Origin: Iris pallida
Lineage: Eukaryota > Streptophyta > Magnoliopsida > Asparagales > Iridaceae
Reading direction: 5' to 3'
DNA length: 64,000 nucleotides
NCBI GenBank assembly: GCA_029216955.1
Contig: JANAVB010015600.1
Span: forward strand, 32,927,561 to 32,991,560
Each line of letters opens with the position of its first letter. The stretch's first letter is position 1. Position numbers and translations under genes: made by a program. This document shows, piece after piece, positions 1 to 11,851 of this stretch. Below the pieces are notes generated by a model. The model searched no databases, was not told the DNA's origin, and was given only the letters and a program-made list of their open reading frames with translations.

Positions 1-1227
1 CTTTTTACCGCTCTTCTAAGGCCCGCTTGGTACCGGATGCTACTATCGTGGCACTCCTTGACATGATGTCGTCGGAGCAACTACGTTCGCTTCCAGACCA
101 CGTCTTGTCCAAGTGCCGCCATATAGGTGGAGGATATATACGCAGAACGAATGTGACGGAGAGAGCACGAGACGATCCATCTTCTTCTTTCAGTGATTTT
201 ATTTATTTTTTGGACATTTATACATTTGGATGTGTATATTTTAGATATTTTATTTATGTTGTGATATATTGGATGTTTGGAGATATTGTATTGGCAATAT
301 GGATATTTGTTGATATATTGGATGTCGGATATGTTATATTTGTGTATGGTAGATGCTAAATATGTTATATTACAGGGAATAGTCTCTTTCCTGAATTTTT
401 TTTTCAAAAATATTTCAGTTAGCGACGGATTACCGACGACGTACCGACGGACGTTTGCAGATAGCTATGGTTTATCGACGGACTACCGACGGACGTTTGC
501 AGATAGCGACGACTTCCCGACAGATTATTCGTCGGACTTTTCTGGAAAATTTTAGCGACGAAATGGCGACAGAATTTCCGTCGCTCATGTTCTGGAAATA
601 TGGAAGATATCCAGAAGCATGGCGACGGATTATCCGTCACCAAATGGCCGCTAATCCGACGAGGTAGTGTATTTGGCGACTGCTTCGCATCAGCTTAGCG
701 ACAAAATATCTGTCGCTAATTGTACGAATATCAGATAGCGATAGCATACCGACGGATTATCCGTCGAGAGGCGACGGAATGGCGACGGATTTTCCGTCGA
801 TCATGTTCTGGAAATATGGAAGATTTTCAGAAGTGTGGCGACGTATTACCCGTCGCTGATGCATCGCTAATCCGTCGACGTTAGCGACGCCTTAGCGACG
901 GATATTGCGTATCAGAAACCCTCTGATACGCGGTTAGCGACGAGTTAGCGACTTATTGTCCGTCGCTATTTGTATGAATTTTAAAAATTTAACCTGTCGA
1001 TGTTGACGGGAAACCGTCGGCATACCGTCGTTAAATGTTTTTATTTTGCCAACGGAAATCCGTCGCTAATTAGTCGCAGAGCGGCGGACTAGCGACGAGC
1101 TAGTTTTAGCGACGAGGTTATTCGACGGATTTTTTTAGCCCGTATTCGTCGGAAATCCATCGGTAATGAAAATACCGACGAATTTCGACGGATATGGCCG
1201 TCGCTAAATCGTTGTATTTTAGTAGTA
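1..1227. mobile_element. CACTA element A, right-terminal part
   Basis: Right end of a CACTA (En/Spm) DNA transposon; the rest lies to the left of the window. The last bases read on the minus strand as TACTACTAAAATAC, matching the CACTA-type terminus with one change at the first base. The 800 bases before it are packed with GCGACGGA/TCCGTCGC motifs typical of CACTA subterminal regions. The first 170 bases are GC-richer and may be the 3' end of an element gene, followed by an AT-rich 3'-UTR-like stretch (190-400). The element cuts a gypsy polymerase gene at 1227/1228. The matching 3-bp target duplication cannot be checked because the other end is not visible. Confidence 0.7.
415..1215. repeat. 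CACTA A subterminal motif array
   Basis: Dozens of short direct and inverted copies of GCGACGGA, TTAGCGACG and TCCGTCGC. A longer unit, built around CATGTTCTGGAAATATGGAA followed by a GCGACG core, occurs near 586-628 and again near 800-843. In known CACTA elements such arrays bind the element's own TnpA-type protein. That role here is inferred from family knowledge. Confidence 0.75.
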
Positions 1228-2115
1228 CACACGTATTATCGATCATTATGTTGGCGATTGGAAGAGGGAATTCATCCTTAGGATATGCCGCATTCAGATT
1301 ACGGAAGTCGATGCAGATTCGGATCTTTCCGTTCTTCTTGATGACTGGTACTATATTAGCTACCCAGTCTGGGTGCTGCTCCTCGTGGAAGAAACCGCTA
1401 GCTATAAGCTTGTTTACTTCCACTTCGATAGAATTCATGATGTCTGGACGGAACCATCGTTGCAGTAGCTTGACTGGTTTTACGTCCAGATGAATATTGA
1501 GCTTATGAAGTGCGATCTCGAGATTTAGCCCTGGCATGTCTTCATAGCTCGAAGCGAAGATGTCGATATATTCTCTGACTAGTTGCAACAGCGAATCCCG
1601 TTCATCGTCCGTCAGGCTTATACTGACGAAGATTGGCTTTGGAGAGGATTCGTCGCCGAGGTAACTTGCATGACTTTGTCTTCAGTGGGAGGGTCTCATT
1701 GTTCAAAGTGCTTCTCCCATTGTGCATCCAGTTGTTGGACCCATGGCTCCAATTGATGGATTCGGACAGATCTTAGTCCTCTTCCTGAATGTCAGCGGAT
1801 GCCATATTGACAGGGATTGCCTGCTGAATATGTTCCCAATGATGTCATCGGAATCATATGTAGGCAATTCGGATGAGTGAGAATGCCACTCGCATTTCTC
1901 ATCGGAGCTCTCGGACGTTGTTGCTGGTGTAACATAACCGAGACCGCGTCTGGACTTACTGTAATAATCCCTAGGTTTCCCAGGGGACTGACAGCTGCAG
2001 AGGCGATCGCCGGCTGTTACCGTAATTCAGACCTGGGGTAGTCTCCATGTCGTACCCCTGCTTTTGCATGAAGTACTTGGCATGGGGACTATACAGGTAG
2101 AGCGACAATCTTCGT
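1228..2115 (-). pseudogene. Tat/Ogre-type gypsy polyprotein fragment (RT N-terminus)
   Basis: Minus-strand remnant of a Ty3/gypsy polyprotein. From about 1588 down to 1228 it reads into the start of reverse transcriptase: an EYIDIFA-type lead, MPGL, then VIKKNGKIRICIDFRNLN and YPKDEFPLP, the order seen in Tat/Ogre elements. The catalytic YxDD part is absent because CACTA A enters right after the MIDNT motif. Upstream coding sequence (1600-2100) is still protein-like in short stretches but is broken by stops and frame changes, so the gene is dead. No LTR of this element can be placed with confidence. Clade assignment is from the motif style only. Confidence 0.65.
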
Positions 2116-3520
2116 AGGAACGATTGTAGGAACGAGTTGTAAAGCGTAATACTCTAGAGGGGATGAATAGAGTAGGCAGCAAAAATTAACTATTTAAAAA
2201 TGTTAGTAACAAGATCACATAGTATAATATCATAGATATGTAAATGAAAAATAGAGAGTAGAGAGCAAACGCAAACACAAGGATGTATACTGTTTTTCTC
2301 TTGTGAGGACTAGTCCAGTCGGAAGAACACTAGCTTCCATTGAATCCACTATGGAAAATCACCACAAGTTTTCATCCGAAGTTCTTACAACTTCTACAAC
2401 GCGAGCTTTGATCCGAAGTACGACCAACTTCAATTGTGAAGTGTCTACCTTCAATCAAGCCTCTAATTACAATCGCTTTGTAGCTTCTAGACCGTACCGC
2501 ACTGGCAAATCGACTAGAGGATTGTAACTGGCTTGGAATTTGAAAATGAATAGCTCAGAACACTTCGAAAGAAGTAGTAGGCTTATAGAGAAGAGATATG
2601 AAGTGAATTCGTGTGTTGAAATGATCGAAATCTTTTTCTATTTATAGTTTTTCTAAAGGCAGAATTCTGACAGAATTAGGGAAGAACTCTATGAGAAAAT
2701 CTCGTGGGAATCCGTAACTGCAGGAAGACCAAGTTCAAAAAGCAACGTTCACTAACCGAACTCTGGCCGAATTTGGACCAAACTCGGGCCGAATTCTGTT
2801 AGGGTTCTTTAGGGTTTTTGCAAATTGGTTTTTGGGCTTTTTGAAAAGTCAAACAGTTAGAAAGTAGTTTGGGCTTTTGTAAGTGGGTTTGTTTTCAAAA
2901 TAAAAGGGTATTTTGAAAACGTTTCTTGGGTAGCCTATTTGCCATACGACGCAGTTTATATCGTATTCTTAGACTCAATAAATATGAAAAATACATTGAT
3001 GAAATAGAAAACCAAGAGCCCTTTGATGACGCCTTTCTTCAAATATTTGAGCAGACTTGAAGTCGTATTTTTTCTTGACGGCGGTCGTCCAAAGATAAAC
3101 AGATCTGGAAATCTGAATACCTTTTGGTGGCTTCACCCCCGAACCCCCACAGGGGCGCTGCCCCCTCGACCCCTGTCCACTGACCGGGCAGCGAAACCCC
3201 CGATGCGAGGTCCCGGATAGGTCGTTGGGCGGTTCAGAGAAATCTTCTTGTATGACACCGTCTTTGGCCCATCAATAATTCTCTATTGCATATGTCCTGT
3301 TTGATCATGTTTGATCATGCTTACAGCATGTCTATAAATACATTTTAGGCAAACAAAACAATATGACTGATACAGAACATTAGGACAATGCTAAGTTAAA
3401 GTAGTAACATAATACGATTACATGAATATTAGTGATGTCGTTATCTTAAACTCAATTGATTAGCCATATTCAAAAATATGATATAATCATTGGGCTAACA
3501 ATCTCCCCGTTTTGATTATG
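2116..3520. other. Non-coding remnant, probably of an LTR retroelement
   Basis: No gene seen. The stretch contains CTCTAGAGGGGATGAATAGA near 2151, a GC-rich block at 3134-3230 with CACAGGGGCGCTGCCCCC, and ACAATCTCCCCGTTTTGAT near 3499. I associate these phrases with non-coding parts of plant LTR retroelements, but no paired LTRs, primer site or target duplication can be shown here. Confidence 0.3.
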
Positions 3521-6337
3521 GTAAATCGGTTAAGTTTAATATAGATACAATAGATGCATGTATCACTAATAAACACATAATACTGGACTATTGTGTGCCA
3601 ACTTAAACTTATTTCTCCCCTTTTGACATGATAAAAAATAAGCATAATTAGAGCTAAAATGAATTCAAGCATAAGTAAAGGAGGAAAGCAAAAATAATCA
3701 TAATCAAGGATTAGGAGAATAGTGTAACGACAAGTTTAGAAAATTGCATAACAAAAAAACTTATCGAAACACAACATAGTTGGTTGAACTTATAAAGAAC
3801 ACTGAAATCAATCAATACATAGTTTACCAACTAGAAATCCAAAAATGACATTCAAAACATATTTGTTCATCATATTGTGTTTTGAAATAGACCAAAAAAT
3901 ATCAATATAGTAGGAATCAATCATTGGTCATAAATAAATCATGAGGAGTAGAAATTCGCAGATCTAGTATATAAAAAGAGTCAAAATATAATAAGACTTT
4001 TAACAATGATCACAAAAAAATAATATGATTCATAATTTATCCATACAAATTAGTGAATCAATTCCATAAAGAGTATAATCATCAAAAGAGATCAAAATAA
4101 GTATACTAGAATCTATGCAAAATCTATACCAAAGTTCATGCATTTGAATTCATTTACCTTGGCATAATATATATCCATCAGATAAACATGAAGGTAATAA
4201 AGACAAAATACTTGAGAAGGAGAAATTCAGTCGACTTGAATGCTCCACCGCAAAGTATGATCAGTCTAAATATAGATAATGATGAACTTTAAGATAAAAT
4301 CTCAATAAAAAATGCCAAAAGTAATTTTAAACTAAATCAAATAAGGATAATTAAATATATATATGGCAAGATAACTTTTAGAAACTCGAATGAGAGAATT
4401 AAAAATAAATAGTAATAATGATAATCATATATTCTCTCATCTAATACATATCCAAATATCATGAACAACTCAACAAGATATTTTAAGTAAAAGAATATAT
4501 GTCCATGATGAACTAGGTATACCACATATTAAGGACATAAAAAAATTGAAACAATTAATTTTGCTCCCTTAAAATATGAGTATCTAGTTCCGAAGTAATT
4601 TATATGCAAAAATAGATAAAATAAATAATCACAAGATCTAAGGGATATCCAAGATATGCATCTTTTCTTTCCTTTGATCAAATGCATATAAAATTTTAAA
4701 CTCAAAACAAATATCATCTTTAGGCAAAAAATGAATATCAATAAATAAACGCTTAAAGATGAACAAACAAAATATGTATCTCCCATATATATAAAAGAAA
4801 TATTTCAAGACATAAAAAGATTTTGAAAACTGTCTTTAATAATAACATTTGAGTACCGGACAGATTCAATAAATCAAAAAAATCAAAAAGACTTTTCAAA
4901 ATTGTGGAATTTATTACGAAAAACTATCTTAAAAAATGTTCGAATGCGTCCATTTAGTCCTCGGACTGAAAGCTGGTGATTCGAATCACAGAAACAATTT
5001 CAATAAAAAATCCATAAATCATAAATAAATCCATTTGAAAAATAAACATGACTAGATAAATGTCCAAAGAAAAGTGTATTCTAGATATATGGCATGTCAA
5101 GGGGCTAATTGACTTGAAACAATTAACTATTCCACCTTTACATGGTTATATCCAAAAATAATATATATAAAATTTAGAATTTCAGAAACATATTTTCAGA
5201 AGTAGAAAACTAATTCAAAAATATTATGTCTTCTTATCAAAGTTCATTTCTTCCTTTTAAAGCCTTAGCACGGTGTCCACCTGACAACCGTAAGGTTTAA
5301 AGAAAAAAAAACGCTTTGAGAGAGAGACATTCAATATGCATGACTTCTTCCCTGCAAAGAATTACTGTTGTAGACAGTAAGTAACTTGAATAAGAAGATA
5401 ATAATATAAGCTCAAAATATTGAATATTACACAAGTTAAAGACGAAATCACAAGACCATAATATTCAATGAGTAGTCACAAGATCATCAAGTCTGAATAT
5501 GAAATAGTGTGACAGAAAAATGAATATATCAAAAGATGACAAACATTAACCTATGAAGATCAATATATGTTACCTTTGTAAAATTAAATCATTAAATAAT
5601 ATTTTCCATCAAATCTAAATCCAAAATCCATCAGATAACAATTGCAACTAGATCTCAACAAATCTTTAGTTTAAAAACGTTAATCAATCTTGGATTAGCT
5701 GTAGAGGTACTGTCCCAGCTAACGGAGGTTCACCGGAGAACACTTAAGTACCGCTTCGCTTCGACCGTAGTCGTGGTGACAGACAGACCCTTTGTAGGCT
5801 TTTACCTAAAACAAATTTCTTTTTTAATAACCGAGGTTCCAGTTATGACAAATTTCGATTTGGGTTCGATTTTAGATTTTAGATTTTAAATATTTTATTT
5901 CCGTTGAAACTGAACAAACCGAAAGCTCACCCATCACTCATCATCATTAGGACAACCGCATCTTTGGCAATAATGCCTACATGTTGCTTGTTCGTTGTCA
6001 ATAAAATGGTCCATAAGTCTCGAGTAAACACGTACGGTCAATAGACTAAATTTTTGAGTGATTGGTAGAAAAGTTTTGCATTCTTGAAACTCGAGTTGGA
6101 TAAATAATAATTACAATGACAAGGAATCACATATCCTGGCAAAAGTGCACCCAAATAATTTCGCAGCAGTAGAATCAAGAAAGGCCATAAATTTGGATTT
6201 ACATGGGACACTGGGCCTTATTTGTTGTGGCCCAAAATGCAAATAAACGTAAATAGTTTAGGCCTTGCGAATCAGACGGAGGCACTATTATGGGAGGAAA
6301 ACATGGGAATAGCCAAGCAGTTATGTGATCCACCTAT
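3521..6337. other. AT-rich region without recognisable gene
   Basis: About 2.8 kb of AT-rich sequence with only short open frames and no protein family resemblance that I can see. A single less AT-rich island lies at 5695-5800. I see no tRNA, no LTR pair and no hairpin of note. Confidence 0.5.
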
Positions 6338-6353
6338 CATTTCAACAACAATT

Positions 6354-6453
6354 TTTTTTTGAAATGCCACGCACACATTAGCAATTAGAGGACTCGAACC
6401 TTGCTGACCCCTCCATGTGTTCGCTCTAATATACTAGGCTAGAGAGCTCGGGA
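6354..6453 (-). mobile_element. tRNA-derived SINE with 16-bp target duplications
   Basis: A 100-bp insertion read on the minus strand. It has an A-box-like TAGCCTAGTATAT near its 5' end and a B-box GGTTCGAGTCC about 40 bases further on, the internal RNA polymerase III promoter of tRNA-derived SINEs. Its 3' end is an A-run, seen as T's at 6354-6360. It is flanked by perfect direct repeats CATTTCAACAACAATT at 6338-6353 and 6454-6469, the expected result of LINE-assisted target-primed insertion. It is short for a plant SINE but complete from start to tail. Confidence 0.85.
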
Positions 6454-6469
6454 CATTTCAACAACAATT

Positions 6470-6951
6470 CGTTGTAGCAAACTATTACATAAAAACTTTC
6501 AGTTCCAATCCAAGTATATATCATAGCACCTCTCTTCCTATATGTTTAGATAAAACGTAAAACATAAAAGAAGCCGTTGTCGCTTTGGAATATACGGAAT
6601 ACAGATGCAAAGTTTGGTAGTAACAAACAAAAATGCGTTGTGGCGCACAAGCAACGACATCTATTAGTCGTGTATATGAATGCAAATCAACGCGGCCATA
6701 AGCTCGTCATTTTTCCATAGCCGAGCTTTTAAGACCCTCAACTGATGCCAACTCCATAGAAACCAACACTTTCCATGGCCCCATTCAGCAGTCGTGCACG
6801 CACTTTTGCCAGACTTCCTCCATTCTTGCAGTACTTGATCTTGACCCGTATCCATTTCTCTTGCTGCTGTATACGCAATAAAACCAGTCAAGCCGATTAG
6901 TCCCTTTGTAATCCAACTGAAAGCAACCAAATTGGAGCAGTTTTTTGTGTG
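6470..6951. other. Non-coding stretch, possibly downstream flank of the host pseudogene
   Basis: No recognisable protein. An open minus-strand stretch of 88 codons (6930-6664) follows a plausible splice acceptor (TGCTTTCAG) but resembles no family I know. It lies beyond the copia insertion that follows the NOC2-like stop codon, so it may be 3' untranslated or intergenic host sequence. Confidence 0.35.
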
Positions 6952-7064
6952 TGTAGGAAATATAATGCCTTGTTTTATTGATGGGGGCTGATTACAATAT
7001 ATAGTGTATCTACATGATTGGACTTATGGGCCATATTTATAATAGTTACAAATATAATCTAACA
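6952..7064 (-). repeat. Copia 1, 3' LTR (113 bp)
   Basis: Begins TGTAGGAAA and ends CTAACA on the plus strand, so on the element strand it runs TGTTAG to CCTACA. It is nearly identical to 11852-11960. The adjoining purine-rich tract on the element strand (complement of 7065-7075) is the expected plus-strand primer. Confidence 0.9.
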
Positions 7065-7075
7065 CCCTCCCTCAA

Positions 7076-8660
7076 GTTGGAGCATGCAAGTCACAAATGC
7101 CCAACTTGGGAAGGAAAGAATCAAACACATGCTTTTCAAGGGGCTTGGTGAAGATGTCAGCCAGTTGAGTAGAAGTAGGAACATGCGAGGCTATTACGGT
7201 GCCATCTCTAATAGCATCGCGAACAAAATGCAAATCTACTCAATATGCTTACTGCGCTCATGAAATATCGGGTTCTCAGCCATGTGCAGGACTGACTGAC
7301 TGTCACAATACACCGACATAGCAGTCTCCTGGCGAACGTCCAAACACCAATAACTCCTTCAACCATTTTAACTCACAAACAAGCGCAGCGAGAGATCGGT
7401 ATTCAGCTTCAGCGGAAGATCGGGAAACAGTTGGTTGCTTCTTGGTCTTCCAAGAAATAGGAGACCCCCCAGAAATACCAACCAGCCTGTAACAGAGCGG
7501 CGAGTCAAGGGACAATTGGCCCAGTCAGAATCACACCAACCAGAAAGATGGAGATCACAATAAGCTTACAAAAGAATACCCTGTCCCGGTGCATGTTTGA
7601 GATATCTGACAACTCTCAAAGCAGCATGCCAATGATCTTGTCGAGGCTCCTGTAAGAATTGAGACAAGATATGCACAACATAGGCTAAGTCAGGGAGTCA
7701 ATGATAGATAAATCAACCTCCTAACCAGCCTCCGATAAGTCTCTGCATCCGCCATCTTTCGACTAGTCGATTCTGCCAGCTTGTGATTGGGCTCCATGGG
7801 AAAGCCAGCAGGTCGAGACCCCATCAAGCCATTCTGAAATGATGTCCAAAGCATACTTCCTTTGACACAAGGAAATTCCTTCTGCACTTCGAGCCACCTC
7901 TATGCCAAAAAGTACTTCAACACACCAAGGTCCTTCATGTGAAAGCAAGAACTAAGGTACTTTTTGAAAGCATCTAAAGTACCTAAGTATTACCAGACAC
8001 ATATCATCCACATAGATCAAAACATGCAACTCTACCTTCCCTTTAAAAAGAGAGAAAAAAATAATCGAATGAGATTGAATAAATCCATAGGATATCAGGG
8101 AAGCAGTAAGCTTAGCAAACCAACAACATGGTGTCAGTTTTCAATGCATATAGAGACTTACGCAGACGACACACTTTGTTGGGTTCACTATGCGAAAAAT
8201 CTGGCGGCAACTGCATATACACTTCTTCTGTCAGATCTCCATGAAGAAAAGTATTGTGCACATCCATCTGGTGCAAAGTCCATCCTCTCACAGCTGCAAC
8301 AGCCAAGAACGTCCTAACCGTAGGCATCTTAGCTACCGGGGCAAATGTCTCTGAATAATCGATCCCCTCAACCTGATGATTACCGAAGACAAAGCCGTGC
8401 CTTTAAGCGCTCAACACTGCCGTCGGAGTTGTACTTTATTTTTTACACCCATCTACTTCCAAAACTTTTTTCCAGAGGCAAATCGACAAGACTCCATGTC
8501 CCATTATCTTCCAGAGCCTGTATTTCAGTTTGCATAGCCGTGCGCCAGCCTGAATCTCGCGAGGCCTGGCGATATGAAGTAGGCTCAATATCTGCAGTGA
8601 TAGCTGCAAGAAAATCTCTGTGTCCAGCAGTAAATATGTCATAACTTAGAAATTATGTTA
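7076..8660 (-). pseudogene. Copia 1 reverse transcriptase and RNase H, broken
   Basis: Read on the minus strand. Pieces of the copia RT start at about 8600 (TEIQALEDNGTW type) and continue with [16 protein letters not shown], the [12 protein letters not shown] motif (MDVKNAFLNGDL-like, carrying the first catalytic Asp) and a [12 protein letters not shown] segment at 8330-8120. The YVDDM catalytic box is not readable, and about 8110-7960 is decayed. RT C-terminal parts follow at 7950-7690. RNase H is recognisable at 7515-7303 with [28 protein letters not shown] and [10 protein letters not shown], then the SKH/TKP end motifs in decayed form. Several stops and frame changes separate the blocks. 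Confidence 0.85.
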
Positions 8661-9177
8661 GAGGATACGAAGTACCTGAGAAAGTGACAGAAACAGATGA
8701 ACTGTGGTGAAGGGGGGACTTGTACTTCGAACAGCATTCGTAAAATCCTGTAATCATACTGGCTGTAATTTCTTTCTCATTTTCTTCCCCATAACCTCGT
8801 CGGGCAACTCTGGCAACTGTATCCCCTGTATCATCAGTAGTACCCGCATCACCCCCAACAGACTCTCCTGTCAATACTTCTGTAGCTACCAGTGCATCCT
8901 CGCCACTCGGTGCAGCCGCCAGTGTCCACTTCGGCCTCAGCAACCGCAACCGGCACCATCCCAAAAACCTCGATATCGTCTTCCAGCACCCCAACAGATG
9001 TATGACGTGTTGCAGAAGACATCTCTCTAGCAGAGCCACACCCAGGAAATTTTTTTCATAAAAAGTAACATCACGGGATACAAAAAATTACCAGTCTCCA
9101 AATCATACAGTTTCCATCCCTTGTTATCAAGGGAATACCCAACAAAGATACATTTTCTACTCCTGCTAGCAAATTTA

Positions 9178-9720
9178 TCATTTCAATTTCAAATCATACG
9201 CATAGCATAGACAACCAAAAATACGTAGATGATCATACGAAGGAGCCGAATCATATAAAACTTCATAAGGAGACTTAAACTGCAAGATACTAGAAGGTGT
9301 TCTATTTATCAAATAACACGCACCCAGAACACATTCTTTCCAAAAATCCACAGAAAGAGAACCCAAAATCTTAATGCCCGGGCTACATTTAAAATATGGT
9401 GATATTTTTTTCCACCCTTCATTCTGTTGAGGTGTCCCAACACAGGACGTTTGGAACAATATACCTTGAGATAAAAAATAATCTCGTAAACAATTAAATT
9501 CAGTGCCATTGTCACTTGCACACGACGTATATCGGCCCCAAACTGACACTTCACCATAGTAAAATTTAAGAAACATAGAATAAACATCACACTTATCCGT
9601 CAATAAAATAACCAAACAGCTCTAGAAAAATATCACCAAAGTCAAAAAATATCGTGCCCATTAGATGACGGAACACAATATGGTCCCCACAAATCACAGT
9701 GTATAAGTTCAAAGTATCTC
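9178..9720 (-). pseudogene. Copia 1 integrase core, partial
   Basis: Minus-strand frame with the rve integrase core. It carries ASDNGTEF with the second catalytic Asp, then GTPQQNEG, where copia elements usually read GTPQQNGVVERKHR. The G-V-V-E-R part with the catalytic Glu is missing or out of frame, so the D,D-35-E triad is incomplete. The stretch ends with the conserved INRTPSSIL, SPYEVL and FGCLCYA segments. The zinc-binding HHCC region upstream (9760-9900) is present only in fragments. Confidence 0.85.
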
Positions 9721-9902
9721 AAAGCACGACTACTACTATCTGGAAAAGCATCACGAGTCTGTTTAGCTTGATGACAAATATCACAAGTCTTATGAGAAAA
9801 CACACTACTACCAGAAAAAAAAGGAAAGTCTGCATTACTTTATCTGAAGGATGTCCCAGTCTACTATGCCAAACCTCAGAATACTCTCTCTGCATGCCAG
9901 GA

Positions 9903-10408
9903 TCACCGAAGCCAAAGAAGATGGAACCTCCCCCAAGAAGTAAATCCACCCCTTTGTTCACCTGCTCCAATCACCATCCTCGTACTTCGGTCCTGAATAA
10001 AACACAAATCAGGAGTAAATAAAATATCACAATTTCTGGCACCAATCAATTGTGAGACAGAGATCAAGTTACAAGTCAATGTCGGAACATAAAGAACATT
10101 CGTCAATACCAATGAAGCAGTCAAAAATACTTTGCCTCTCAGAACAGCCTCAACAGTGCTCCCATCAGGCAAAATCAAGGACAGACAGGGCCCTCAAAGT
10201 AATCAACTAAACAGTCACGAGAACCTGTCGCATGAAGAGTAGCCCCTGTATAGAATATCCAAGTGACAGAAGAATTCTTACCCATTATACGATCAGAGTT
10301 TGAAGAACCAGGGTTGGAAGGATTGTCGTTACCCAGCAAGCTCATCATCAGTTTCTGCCATTGTTCACCTGAGAGTGGCGAAGGATACCCTCCATGCATC
10401 ATATCCAC
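9903..10408 (-). pseudogene. Copia 1 protease and pre-integrase spacer, catalytic Asp lost
   Basis: Minus-strand frame with the copia aspartic protease start: a serine/asparagine-rich lead, then WIFYTGATLHATGSRDCL. The active-site Asp of the D-T/S-G triad is replaced by Tyr (codon at 10252-10250), which would abolish proteolysis. The following frame (10178-9903) carries the continuation LPDGSTVEA, then LTNVLYVPTLTCNLISVSQL, typical of the C-terminal protease/spacer part. A frame change separates the two near 10176. Confidence 0.8.
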
Positions 10409-10429
10409 CGAACTCCCAGCAAGACTAGC

Positions 10430-11436
10430 AGGGACACCATGACCAGCAGCGACGACATGATAAAAACTCCTGCGCCACCAGCCCCGCGTCCCCCATCACA
10501 TCTGCTGTGGTGTCGGGCCTCTGCAACCACCAGCACCACGTCCGCCCTCACGCCGAGGACGAGTTCCCACCACTTTGGACAGCCAATCTTGGTAAAGCAA
10601 GTTGCAACATCATGACCTGTTTTCTTACAATGAGTACATTATACCTGATTTGTCCCTGGAATCTGAGGTCCTACTATTAGAAGTAGTAGAAAGACGAGAT
10701 GAAGTCTTGATAGCCAGCGCCAACACCTCCTCAGCAGCGGATTGGACCTGAGTTTTTCGTATATCCTCCTCCTCACGGACTGCCTGTATGCCCGATCTAA
10801 ACTTGGCTGAGGATCCTGAGCCAGAAGATTAGATCGGGTATGACCATACAACTCAGCATTCAACCCATATAAAGTCCTGAAAGTGATCTTCATCCCTCAT
10901 AGCCTGTAGCTTTGCAGCAAGTTACCACAGGTACAAGTAGGCAATGGAAAATAAGCAGCTTGTTCATCCCACAAAGACTACAAATTTCTAAGTAGGTTTC
11001 CACAGACATCGAAGTCGTTTGTTTACACTCAGCCAAAGCCACCTTAATTGTTATTTTCGAGTGCCATTACTAACAACAAATCTTTTTTCCAACAAGTTTC
11101 ACAATGAATAAACCTCTTCAAAGTACGGCAAAGATTTCTTCAGAGACGGATCAATGGTATTAAGAGGCCATTGAACCAATAGCGCTTGCACATCTCCAAT
11201 CAAGCAATTTACTAGCATCATTAACAGTTTTGATTTCAGTACCTTCAAAAAAAAGTGATCTTTCGCCTAGAGATCAGAGAGAGACGTATCGACCGAGACC
11301 ACTCAGCATAGTTTGGTCCACGAAAAACAATAGGAGTAATAATATTTCCTGGTTGACCAATTGGGTTGTGTGCACGTCACCGCCAGTCGCGGAGTGAGTA
11401 GCTGGTGCTGTAATCAGCCATCGCGGATGGGGTGTA
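10430..11436 (-). pseudogene. Copia 1 gag region, broken
   Basis: By position between leader and protease this is the gag (capsid) region of the copia element. Short stretches are protein-like, including 10893-10639, but stops and frame changes interrupt it throughout. A clean zinc knuckle is not visible; proline- and glycine-rich decayed sequence at 10430-10620 occupies its expected place. No functional capsid could be made. Confidence 0.6.
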
Positions 11437-11439
11437 CAA

Positions 11440-11815
11440 AAATTTTGTACTACTCCGACGAATCCGACGGATCGGGCGTCTCGGGCCGTGCGGATCGGGC
11501 GGATCGGTCAGCCGCCAGAGGGTCAGTCGGAGCCGGGAAGCCGCGAGTGGATCGGCACGGTCAGGCGTGGGAAGCCGCGATCGGTGCGATCGGCGCGATC
11601 AGGGGCGGGGAGTGGATCAGGGAACAGTCGGGCCGGGATCAGTCGGATGCAGTCGGGCTCGGGCGGGGATCAATCGGATGCGCCCTCATGGGGATCAGTC
11701 GGGGCGGGATCAGTCGGCGCTGTTCGCGGTCGGCGCGATCGGCGCGGCGGGCGTCAGGCACGGAGCGGACGTCGGCCGCGTTCGGCCGGATCGGTCATGA
11801 TTTTTTTTCGGGAGA
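11440..11815. repeat. GC-rich GATCGG-type low-complexity leader of copia 1
   Basis: About 370 bases, far more GC-rich than the surroundings, dominated by imperfect copies of GATCGG, GATCAGTCGG and GTCGGCGCGAT. It lies between the 5' LTR/primer site and gag of copia 1. The overlapping open frames here are a by-product of composition and not genes. Confidence 0.7.
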
Positions 11816-11838
11816 TGACGGTTAGGAATTTTTCGAGA

Positions 11839-11851
11839 GGCTCTAATACCA
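11839..11851 (-). other. Copia 1 primer-binding site
   Basis: On the minus strand TGGTATTAGAGCC directly follows the 5' LTR. It differs by one base from the complement of the initiator methionine tRNA 3' end (TGGTATCAGAGC), the usual copia minus-strand primer. Confidence 0.85.

Noticed and set aside
415..1215. CRISPR-like spaced repeats
   Set aside because: Motifs are short, in both orientations and irregularly spaced, bordered by a CACTA terminus.
4940..4992. Possible tRNA gene (GGTGATTCGAATCAC resembles a T arm)
   Set aside because: No acceptor stem, D arm or anticodon arm can be formed around it. It may be a tRNA-like piece of an old repeat.
6664..6930. Candidate 88-codon host exon
   Set aside because: A plausible splice acceptor precedes it, but I recognise no family and cannot tell coding from chance. 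Left as uncharacterised flank.
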